DNA from: Hyalella azteca
Taxonomy: Eukaryota > Arthropoda > Malacostraca > Amphipoda > Hyalellidae
Length of the DNA stretch: 64,000 bases
Assembly: GCF_000764305.2 (NCBI RefSeq)
Contig: NW_025945035.1
Span: 82,244 to 146,243 of the forward strand
Direction of reading: 5' to 3'
Below, piece after piece: positions 57,401 to 64,000 of this stretch. The first letter of the stretch is position 1; the number at the start of each line of letters is the position of its first letter. Below the pieces are notes generated by a model that ran no database searches, had not been told where the DNA came from, and saw nothing but the letters and a program-made list of their open reading frames with translations. A program made the position numbers and the translations under genes.

Positions 57401-60400
57401 GGTAGAGTGAAGGTAGCTCAAAATTAGCAGAATGAAAGAGAGGATGGTAGAGTGAGGGTAGCTCAAAATTAGCAGAATGAAGGGGAGGATAGGAGTATGG
57501 GGCTAAGCTGCTGTACGTTACTTATTATCGGAAGAGCGAAATTGGTTTGAGCAAATTTAGAGTGAATATAAAAGAGGACAGCGAGAGGATAGGGATAGAA
57601 GTGAGAGTGGCTGGAAATGAGCCAAGTGAAGGAAATGATATAAAAGTGAGGCTGAGTCGTTATGGGTAAAGTGATTAGAGTAGGTATAAGAGCAGAGTGT
57701 AAGTGACTTATTATTATCAGAGTGAGGCAAGTCAGAGTACAGTACAGGAGCAGAGAGGTCTCACAACAAACAGCCCTCACAAAGAGTGTTGTGAGTCAGA
57801 GTACAGTACAGAAGCAGAGAGGAGTCTCACAACTCACAGCCCTCACAACGAGTGAGGTGAGTCAGTGTATAGTACAGGAGCAGAGAGAGGTCTCACAACA
57901 CACAGCCCCCCCAAAGAGTGAGGTGAGACAGAGTACAGTACAGGAGCAGAGAGGTCTCACAACACACAGCCCTCACAAAGAGAGCCTCTTGGGCATTGTC
58001 CACGGAGCCCTCATTAAAGAGGGTATCTTAAAGAAGCTCAAACTTCCTTTCTCTCCCGAGAAAAGAAGCAAACGAAACGCCGTCTTAAGCCTCGTGCGAC
58101 GCAACAATGGCTGTCTCACGGAATATTTCCACGTGCGCTTGCATGAAACTTAATGGAAATGAAAATAAATGCTGGCAGACTTTTAAATATTTATAAATTA
58201 GATATTCCGCACAAGAATAAAGTGGTTTCACATCCGCGTTCGTATTTATACAAATGTGGATCGGGTGCATTTTTGGCTCGAAGTGTGCCACGCGGACTTT
58301 ATTGGTGCATTCAAGTGTCGATCGGTGACATTTTCCTCGTTACTTTTCGCAATAAAATGTTTTACTGAACGAGGCCTAGAATCTTTATTACCCTTTATTT
58401 CGCCAACAAATTTTCATAAACAATATTTTGCCACAAACATCCAGCAAACAATTTCAGTCGAAATCCAAAGGCAAACAATATTTCCTTGCGAATTTTAAAT
58501 TGTCACTTTACTTCACCAGCTTTAGACCGACAACCACAGCTGCTTCTCATGCAAAGATTTTCACCCATGAGGCTTAAGTGAACATTATCCTCCATAAGGA
58601 GGACAAGGCGTGTATCCTGTAAGTGAACATTATCCTCCATAAGGAGGACAAGGCGTGTATCCTGTAAGTGAACATTATTCTCCATAAGGAGGACAAGGCG
58701 TGTATCCTGTAAGTGAACATTATTCTCCATAAGGAGGACAAGGCGTGTATCCTGTAAGTGAACATTATTCTCCATAAGGAGGACAAGGCGTGTATCCTGT
58801 AAGTGAACATTATCCTCCGTAAGGAGGACAAGGCGTGTATCCTGTAAGTGAACATTATTCTCCATAAGGAGGACAAGGCGTGTATCCTGTAAGTGAACAG
58901 TATCCTCCATTAGGAGAGCAAGGCATGTATCCTGTAAGTATCCTCTCCTGCAAGGCAAGAATCCTGCAAGGCTCCTCTCCTGCAAGGCAAGTATCCTGCA
59001 AGGCTCCTCTCCTGCAAGGCAAGTATCCTGCAAGTCTCCTCTCCTACAAGGCAAGTATCCTGCAAGTCTCCTCTCCTGCAAGGCAAGTATCCTGCAAGTC
59101 TCTACTCCCGATACCTGCACTGGAATATTCCAGCAGGATAAGCAATAAAAAACTGGTGCATGAACTGAGCAAATCGCCCCACTTATGGAAATAAAGCAGA
59201 ATTTTGGTCGTCATCGATCATTTGCTTCCTGGCCTCCCGTGCGAATGTCAAGATTTTAATCAAGGGAGCCCTCCGATATCTCACAACCTCGGAACAGATT
59301 AGCGTTCGCAGATCAAAGGACGATTGCATTTAACGGAGGTGACGTTAGTTGCAGGCGCTCGCTGCACCGTGCTGAAAAATTGAATTTATGGTTATGTCAT
59401 GCAGTTGACATGCGTGTCAAAACTGTACAGTTTGTTGAATTTATGGCTATAGCAAGCAGTTCACAGGCGTGTCAAAACTGTTACAGATTATTGAACTAAT
59501 GGCTGTATCATGCAGTAGACATGCGTGTCAAAACTGTACAGTTTATTGAACGTATGGCTATATTATGCAGTAGACATGCGTGTCAAAACTGTACAGTTTA
59601 TTGAACTTATGGCTATATCATGCAGTAGACATGCGTGTCAAAACTGCTACAGTTTATTGAACTTATGGCTATAGCAAGCACTTCACAGGCGTGTCAAAAC
59701 TGTTACAGATTATTGAACTAATGGCTGTATCATGCTGTTGACATGCGTATCAAAACTGTACAGTTTGTTGAACTTATGGCTATGTCATCATGCAGTAGAC
59801 ATGCATGTCAACACTGTTAAAGTTTATTGAACTTATGGCTATATCATGCAGTTGAAATGCGTGTCAAAACTGTTACAGTTTGTTGAACTTATGGCTATGT
59901 CATCATGCAGTAGACATGCATGTCAACACTCTTAAAGTTTATTGAACTTATGGCTATATCATGCAGTAGTCATGCGTGTCGAAACTGTTACAGTTTATTG
60001 AACTTATGGCTATATCAAGCAGTAGACTTGCGTGTTAAAACTGTTACAGTTTATTGAGCTAATGACTAAATCAGGCTGTTCACACGTGTCAAAACTGTAA
60101 GAGTTTATTGAACTTATGGCTATATCATGCAGTAGTCATGCGTGTCAACACTGTTACAGTTTATTGAACTTATGGCTGTATCAAGCAGTTCACACGCGTG
60201 TCGAAACTGTTACAGTTTATTGAACTTTTTTCTATATCAAGCAGTTCACAGGCGTGTCAAAACTGTTACAGTTTATTGCGTGTCATAAACTGGAAAGGTT
60301 TTGGAAGCGAGACTTGGTGTCGAGTTGCGTGAAATCGATGAGCCGCTGAGCGTCATAAATTTCAATAAACGGGCCGTAAAAGAAGAACTTTATTTGGCGC

Positions 60401-61839
60401 CAAGCGGCTTTTGTCCAAAGGCCTTGCTCGGCAACCGAACATATTAAAACAATGGGTAATTTTGGGAGAGTATAACATGATGGACAAGATTAAAACTACC
60501 CTGGCAGCTCCAAAATGCAAAATACCGAGAAACGAAATGCAATGACTAGAGAACATTGAAACGCTATCACGCAATGGCGTTCGAACTCTAATTTAAGTAG
60601 CGCCAATCATAGTATATAAGCAGTGAAGATATGTATGATAACATTGTACACGTATGATCCCACACTACACGTATGATCCCACAGTACACGTATAATCCTA
60701 CGGTATACGGCACACGTGATGTCAGTCAAACTTAGTTGGTAGCTCGTATCGTAAAATACTGTTCAGGGAAGTGAGAGTTCTTTGCAATTGAAATGTTGAG
60801 ACAATTTTCTTATGGTGATACTTTCAAATTCATAAATGACTTTTTTTATACCGGGATATAGCAGAAAAATTATATTACCTTCATATTGGAATTCAAAGTT
60901 GTATCCCATGTTTCAGTTTTTGTATAAGATATTCATTTTCTTTATGTGTGAACTGAGTATAAGTGACAGTCCACTCTTCAGTAAATATCCCAGTCTAAAT
61001 TCAGACTCCATTCTGAATCGCCCCGGACTCCATTCCCTCGTCTAATAGGTGAATCAGGAGCAAATTGGCCACATACTCTATTCGGATGCTAATTACGTGC
61101 TTATTGTGGGAATCTACTGCACAATGGGCCGATTCTGCGTAATATAACCTAAAAGAGCAGCTGGTCAGGCTGTATCCTGTCAGACGCTGGTATTGGAGCG
61201 AACCATTACCATCTCCTGCTCATGGAATTGCGTTGATGTATGCGCGCGCGTACGTTTGTTAAGTCATACGATGGAACGAGATGAGAATTGAACTGTTGAG
61301 TTGAGTTTACGTTATAGTTAGATAGTAATTACATTAATTATATGAGAAAAAATAATATATTATTTTGCTGTATTTAAAAACCACAATCTGCTTGAAGGCA
61401 TGGAAATATGATTAAGAAAGGGTCGTGGCAAGTTGCCAGGGTCGTGGTAAGTTGCTTACTCCAACTTACTCTTCAACTCAAACTCAATTGAATTTCCAAT
61501 TCAACATTAGCGAAAGGTCGTTGCAAGTTGTCAAATGACTCTCCAACACAAGCTCAAGTGAAATTCTTACTCAGTATGAGCGAAAGGTTGTTTCATATTG
61601 TCAACTTACACTCCAACTCAACTTCTAGTGAATTTCCTGCTCAACATAATGGAAAAGTCGTAGCAAGTTCTCCCAGACCTTCCCACCTGAGGGGCGAGTT
61701 TTGCAGGACTGTGGCGGTGAACATCTCGTCAGGGAGGATGGACGTGGAGAAGTAGAAATGGTGACGACGCAACGCGGCAGACCTGTTAGCGCTGAACAAG
61801 TACTGCACTAATGACCTGTGAGGTACCGACCACTGCGAC
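48361..61839 (-). CDS. XYLT: Peptide O-xylosyltransferase gene (XYLT-like), 3' part
   Basis: Xylosyltransferases add the first xylose to serine on proteoglycan core proteins in the Golgi, starting the linker for chondroitin and heparan sulfate. The seven minus-strand exons here (about 330 residues) cover the end of the GT14 catalytic domain and the region after it. Family matches: GSQWSVPHRSLVQYL aligns with the GSDWF.LSR.FV.Y region; STSILPDEMFTATVLQNS aligns with the TLLPAESFFHTVLENS region; LCRHTHEADFCG and SHRYFFARKF match the conserved Cys and FFARKF segment. Later exons resemble a beta-rich C-terminal domain. Phases agree (2,0,0,0,0), except that the last join needs an alternative donor. 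The 5' exons lie beyond 64 kb. Introns hold at least a dozen different satellites. Confidence 0.85.
48826..48923 (-). CDS. XYLT: XYLT exon with alternative donors
   Basis: Acceptor GCCGTGCCGCCTCAG opens SSVNLPLSSRPAPVTNIY and VELWLHVTTRSVNEE. A donor GAGGA|GTGTGC ending at 48826 gives phase 2 and fits the last exon. A better-looking donor GGCGA|GTAGCT at 48810 would break the frame, so the exact border needs transcript data. Confidence 0.65.
49250..49428. repeat. 21-bp minisatellite at an XYLT exon donor, about 9 copies
   Basis: The minus-strand unit GTGAGCCATCTGGACAGCGA plus G is the exon end CATCTGGACAGCGAG joined to the intron start GTGAGC. The array starts at the splice border and runs into the intron. 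Being 21 bp it stays in frame (HLDSEVS). Confidence 0.92.
49429..49524 (-). CDS. XYLT: XYLT exon, 32 codons
   Basis: Acceptor CATCATACCGCAG to donor AGCGAG|GTGAGC. It reads KMFACYPDGHLRALRVTTWP then ANALSLRHLDSE. Phase 0 at both ends. Its last 15 nt plus the donor form the unit of the 21-bp array that follows. Confidence 0.75.
49500..50070. repeat. Larger tandem duplications beside the XYLT exon
   Basis: A segment of about 150 bp containing GGTATGATGCGGCTCCGCGC and ACCCTAGGACATTTATTAGG occurs twice (from about 49.52 and 49.66 kb). The first copy includes the acceptor region of the 49524 exon. About three units follow with CATTAAGAATTGTTCTGCTA and CTATACCTCC. Confidence 0.8.
50425..50835. repeat. 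15-bp minisatellite, about 27 copies
   Basis: Units of CTGAGTGGCACTGGC and ACTGAGTGGTATTG type. Open minus frames through it are artefacts. Confidence 0.92.
50935..51485. repeat. About 17-bp degenerate minisatellite
   Basis: Units of GGATTGCTGCTGGGAAC and AGATTGCTGCTAGGA, decaying toward the right. Confidence 0.88.
51545..51730. repeat. Degenerate GACGATCAAC repeat
   Basis: Short units of GGACGATTAGTTGACGATCA with variants. Confidence 0.85.
52010..52560. repeat. 24-bp minisatellite, about 20 copies
   Basis: Units of CTTGGCTTGTGTACAGTCAT and TTA. The minus strand has GCCAA|GTAAAT, a possible donor; the plus strand has TGTACAG, acceptor-like. Neither can be tied to an exon. Confidence 0.9.
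52925..53895. repeat. 10-bp minisatellite, nearly 1 kb
   Basis: CAGTTACCCT / CAGTTGCCCT units, about 90 copies. The minus strand gives GAGG|GTAACTGAGG, weakly donor-like, every 10 bp. Plus-strand open frames up to 315 codons are artefacts of the 10-bp period. Confidence 0.93.
54074..54187 (-). CDS. XYLT: XYLT exon, 38 codons
   Basis: Acceptor TTTCACTGCGCAG to donor AGCGAC|GTGAGT. It reads FLPQLESPHPCCDLPYQL and GYKMVQHFSAVLDFSLPLSD. Phase 0 at both ends. Confidence 0.8.
54195..55205. other. XYLT intron, AT-rich
   Basis: Contains an AT-rich degenerate inverted repeat (TTAATTATTACCTAATAATT family, about 54.28-54.42 kb). No exon was found. Confidence 0.6.
55214..55519 (-). CDS. XYLT: XYLT exon with FFARKF motif
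   Basis: Acceptor TTTCCTCTCTGCCAG to donor CTACGG|GTTCGT, 102 codons. It contains SDWPALREASHRYFFARKF, a Ser run, then YYEDILRHVSHSLIRQM and TLLWDGSADYKLR. The donor GTTCGT is atypical, but phase and continuity support it. Confidence 0.85.
55525..56070. repeat. About 44-60-bp minisatellite next to an XYLT acceptor
   Basis: Degenerate units of GATACTGAAATGTTAGGCTG, ATTTACCGTGGACTATTGGT and GAGA. The unit nearest the exon is the intronic sequence immediately upstream of the 55519 acceptor. Plus strand reads ATTG|GTGAGA; minus strand CCACG|GTAAAT. Confidence 0.88.
56342..56438 (-). CDS. XYLT: XYLT exon: Cys-rich segment
   Basis: Acceptor TGCCAACAGGAACAG to donor GCCAG|GTGGGT. It reads TLNVSLHWLKAYQKRSALQ then LCRHTHEADFCGQ, matching the family's Cys-containing segment before FFARKF. 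A roughly 105-bp duplication including the acceptor region lies just upstream. Confidence 0.85.
56445..56640. repeat. About 105-bp duplication at an XYLT acceptor
   Basis: Two copies containing CCTGTTCCTGTTGGCAGAAA and AATTTAAAAGCACTTAC. The copy beside the exon supplies the acceptor of the 56438 exon. Confidence 0.8.
56890..57490. repeat. 45-bp minisatellite, about 12 copies
   Basis: Units of AGAGTGAAGGTAGCTCAAAA, TTAGCAGAGTGAAAGAGAGG and ATGGT. The plus strand carries GAAG|GTAGCT in most units; the minus strand is pyrimidine-rich. Confidence 0.9.
57725..57990. repeat. About 65-bp tandem repeat, 4 copies
   Basis: Units with GAGTACAGTACAGGAGCAGA and GAGGTCTCACAACACACAGC. A plus frame leaves the array and continues to 58153, but nothing about it is recognisable. 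Confidence 0.88.
57991..58570. other. XYLT intron, unique part
   Basis: A short plus frame (GIVHGALIKEGILKKLKLPF) runs to 58153 without clear borders. I could not assign it to a gene. Confidence 0.35.
58575..58935. repeat. 45-bp minisatellite with donor (+) or acceptor (-), about 8 copies
   Basis: The plus strand has TATCCT|GTAAGTGAAC in each unit; the minus strand has GTTCACTTACAG|GATAC, a good acceptor. These are the same bases read both ways. The unit at the right end is the only one open in the frame QYPPLGEQGMYP; the others have a TAA. XYLT runs minus, so an acceptor reading would suit it, but no exon of XYLT fits here. Confidence 0.9.
58936..59110. repeat. 32-bp repeat with GC-type donor words, about 5 copies
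   Basis: Units of CTCCTCTCCTGCAAGGCAAG and TATCCTGCAAG. TGCAAG|GCAAGT resembles the consensus of the rare GC-AG intron class; some copies read GCAAGT after CCT. Confidence 0.85.
59365..60285. repeat. About 56-bp minisatellite with AATAAA on the minus strand
   Basis: Units of CAGTTTATTGAACTTATGGC, TATATCATGCAGTAGACATG and CGTGTCAAAACTGTTA, about 16 copies. The reverse complement holds AATAAACTG in most copies, inside an XYLT intron and in the sense orientation of the gene. Confidence 0.92.
60290..61425. other. XYLT intron, mostly unique
   Basis: Three short copies of CACGTATGATCCCACA lie near 60.65-60.70 kb. No exon was recognised. Confidence 0.5.
61430..61680. repeat. About 85-bp degenerate tandem repeat, 3 copies
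   Basis: Units with GCGAAAGGTCGTTGCAAGTT and CTCCAACTCAA, immediately downstream (minus) of the XYLT exon at 61687. The donor itself is not part of the unit. Confidence 0.75.
61687..61839 (-). CDS. XYLT: XYLT exon: end of GT14 domain
   Basis: Acceptor TTCTGTTGCAG|G to donor CTCAG|GTGGGA, 153 nt, phase 2 at the 3' end. It encodes SQWSVPHRSLVQYLFSANR and FYFSTSILPDEMFTATVLQN. The conserved acidic PDE/PAE segment is present. The acceptor and exon start are repeated three more times upstream. Confidence 0.85.
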
Positions 61840-62095
61840 CTGCAACAGAATTAGTGTGGTAAAACATCGCAACAGAAACTGCAACAGTGATCTGTGAGGC
61901 ACCGCCCACTGCGACTTGTAACAGAATTAGTATGGTAAGACATCGCAACCAAAACTGCACCAGTGACCTGTGAGGTAGCGACCACTGCGACCTGCAGCAG
62001 AAATAGTGGTAGAACATTGCAACGGACACTGTACCAGTGACCTGTGGGGTACCGACCACTGCGACCTGTAACAAAACCAGTAGTAGAACATCAAT
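61800..62095. repeat. About 75-bp tandem repeat of an XYLT acceptor, about 4 copies
   Basis: Minus-strand units contain CTAATTCTGTTGCAG|GTCGC, AGTGGTCGGTACCTCACAGG and then CACTGGTGCAGTTT. Each copy repeats the polypyrimidine tract, the CAG acceptor and the first roughly 28 nt of the exon. Only the copy at 61839 leads into the full exon. Confidence 0.88.
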
Positions 62096-62194
62096 ACAAT
62101 AAACTCAAAATTTATTCATTTTTTTATGTACGAGGATGTTTTTCCTGTCCGGATGCATTGATTAATAAAAACAGTTGTGTATATCAGGACGGCC

Positions 62195-62500
62195 TAACAC
62201 CGCGGCAGGATATATCGTAATGAACTCCCGCTTGCTCACCGGTCCCATTTTGTTTTAAGCGTTCACGCTGATCCTTGTGACGCGACTGTTTCGAAGAGCG
62301 ATTTGAAGATTCTTGGTTCCAACTCTGGGGCTTCGGATCTTAAAATTTTGGAATATCTGCGAATATCACAGATATGGTACTTAGGTACTTAGGTTCAAGT
62401 TTATGCGTAAATTTGACTCTTTATAAATTGTGTGTGCCTGTATTTGTTCAGATTTTGTTAACAGATGATGGAGCTGGTCTCCTGAGCGTCTTTTCAGAAG
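62195..62500 (+). mobile_element. Second Penelope-like GIY-YIG remnant
   Basis: One uninterrupted frame reads YRNELPLAHRSHFVLSVHAD, PCDATVSKSDLKILGSNS and SDLKILEYLRIS, parallel to the remnant at 30.5 kb (SDLRILESLQIF). A tail with AGATGATGGAGCTGG follows at about 62.46 kb. It is a short, 5'-truncated copy of the same or a related family. Confidence 0.6.
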
Positions 62501-62689
62501 ATATATTGAACTTACTTGTCTTTTTTCTTATATTCAAACTTCAAGTTATTGTATTGACAGACATGCACAAAAGTTTACTTCACTGACTGACAGGTTGAGC
62601 AGGTTACTGCATTTACTGAAAGACGAAGCAACTTCAGTTATATCATTGAAGGCTCTGCAGAGATTCAGCCGAATTATGCAGAGGATGCC

Positions 62690-63125
62690 TCTGCCGCTGC
62701 AGGCCTGAAGAGCCGCTGCAGCTGCAGGTCTGAAGAGCCGCTGCAGCTGTAGGTCTGAAGAGCTGCTGCAGCTGCAGGTCTGAAGAGCCGCTGCAGCTGT
62801 AGGTCTGAAGAGCTGCTGCAGCTGCAGGTCTGAAGAGCCGCTGCAGCTGCAGGTCTGAAGAGCCGCTGCAGCTGCAGGTCTGAAGAGCCGCTGCAGCTGC
62901 AGGTCTGAAGAGCTGCTGCAGCTGTAGGTCTGAAGAGCTGCTGCAGCTGCAGGTCTGAAGAGCCGCTGCAGCTGCAGGTCTGAAGAGCCGCTGCAGCTGC
63001 ATGCCTGAAGAGCCGCTGCAGCTGCAGGCCTGAAGAGCCGCTGCAGCTGCATGCCTGAAGAGCCGCTGCAGCTGCAGGTCTGAAGAGCCGCTGCAGGCCT
63101 GAAGAGCCGCTGCAGGCCTGAAGAG
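62690..63125. repeat. 24-bp CTGCAG-rich minisatellite, about 18 copies
   Basis: Units of GAAGAGCCGCTGCAGCTGCA and GGTCT. Each unit contains one or two overlapping palindromes (CTGCAG, CAGCTG). Open minus frames rich in Ala, Gln, Ser and Leu are artefacts. Confidence 0.92.
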
Positions 63126-63129
63126 CCGC

Positions 63130-64000
63130 TACATTATGCATGGCAGCGTCGGAGCTCAGAGTGCCGGATCAGCAACCAGGCGCGCGCTGTGCTTTGATTC
63201 TGCCCACAATGAGACGCATTGGGGCGAAATTAAGGTACGTGAGAGCGAATGAATTTCCGAACATATGGTGCGTTCGAAACATTCCTTTAACTATTCTTTA
63301 AGTACGAAGTTTAAATTTAATAAATTAAATCTTAAATTATTTAATACTTTGAAGTGTTGTAGAGAAAATAAAAACGACATTAAAAATTTTTGGCCAAACA
63401 AAATTATTTTAATCATTATTTTTTTTTTGTAAACTTCGAATTCAAATTCATTATTATATTGAAGTTGTTGAAGGTGCTACTTTTTCCCACTTAGGCCTTC
63501 TATGGAGCAATTTAGAAATGTTCATTCACAACGAAGAAATAATTGAAGCCTTGTGCTTGAGTGAAGCCTTGTGCTTGAATCAAACAACTTGTGTCATTTC
63601 CACTCATGGATCTCTACAGCTCCTGTCATTGTTGTAGTTTAATCTCAAATCAACCAATCTCTCCTTTAATCCAATATTTGAAATTTTTCAAATGCCTATT
63701 TACAATTAAAATTGTAGTTAGGGTCAAGGTATCGGCGCGTTTATGTAGAATCACGCGACACTTTTGGACGCTAAAAAGTTGTTGTCAGCGACTCTTCGAA
63801 ATTCTTTAAAACTCGACACGAAGTTTGCTTTGTAGACTGACAGAGATAACCTGTAGACTGGATCACGACGCTCAGCAAAGAAAATAATATATCTTGAAAG
63901 TTTTGAACTATCTTGGAACTTCACTATTTAGAATATATTTATTCAGTCACAATTTGCAGTTGGGTAAATCAGGACCATTGTCGTCGTTAATGTTAGCGTT
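63130..64000. other. No gene recognised
   Basis: AT-rich end of the window. XYLT 5' exons would be expected further right; none was recognised here. Confidence 0.45.

Noticed and set aside
57991..58153. Plus-strand exon GIVHGALIKEGILKK...
   Set aside because: No clear acceptor or partner exon; it lies inside a minus-strand gene's intron and matches nothing I recognise.
58503..59120. 205-codon minus frame
   Set aside because: It only reads through two tandem arrays.

Overview
This window looks like nuclear DNA of an animal with intron-rich genes. GT-AG introns split the recognisable genes, AATAAA signals follow terminal exons, and there is a tRNA-derived SINE, Penelope-like retroelement remnants and several TIR elements. 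No operon, rRNA or intact tRNA gene is seen. The protein families and the SINE/PLE content suggest an arthropod, possibly a malacostracan crustacean; this is inference. By rough tally about 30% of the window (around 20 kb) is tandem minisatellite in some fifty unrelated arrays, so most long open frames are repeat artefacts.

Four genes can be supported, all on the minus strand. (1) About 12.0-18.2 kb: a five-exon, CCoAOMT-like SAM-dependent O-methyltransferase, rebuilt with matching intron phases. (2) 20.5-21.6 kb: the terminal exon of an unrecognised protein with an acidic, proline-rich tail. (3) About 28.9-35.2 kb: a TMC (transmembrane channel-like) gene with five or six exons and one in-frame TAG in its large exon. 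(4) 48.4-61.8 kb: the C-terminal part of a peptide O-xylosyltransferase (GT14, XYLT-like), seven exons, with its 5' part beyond the window. Weaker exon candidates lie at 1.6, 42.7, 43.8, 46.2 and 46.6-47.2 kb.

The most striking pattern is where the minisatellites sit. In all four donor-bearing introns of the O-methyltransferase, and in introns of TMC and XYLT, the array starts at the exon-intron border. Each repeat unit carries the last 9-18 nt of the exon plus the 5' splice site, so the intron opens with a series of duplicated donors. Two arrays do the same with an acceptor (OMT exon 2, XYLT 61.8 kb). Arrays at 1.6 and 46.6-47.2 kb carry consensus donors and probably mark exons of other genes. 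This suggests that tandem duplication across splice junctions recurs in this genome and seeds intronic minisatellites.

Other content: a MITE-like element inserted in a SINE copy (1.0-1.4 kb), a second SINE copy (24.0 kb), TIR elements (3.0, 25.5, 35.9, 40.1 kb), Penelope-like GIY-YIG remnants (30.5 and 62.2 kb), and two single N bases, each where one satellite switches to another, which look like assembly joins.
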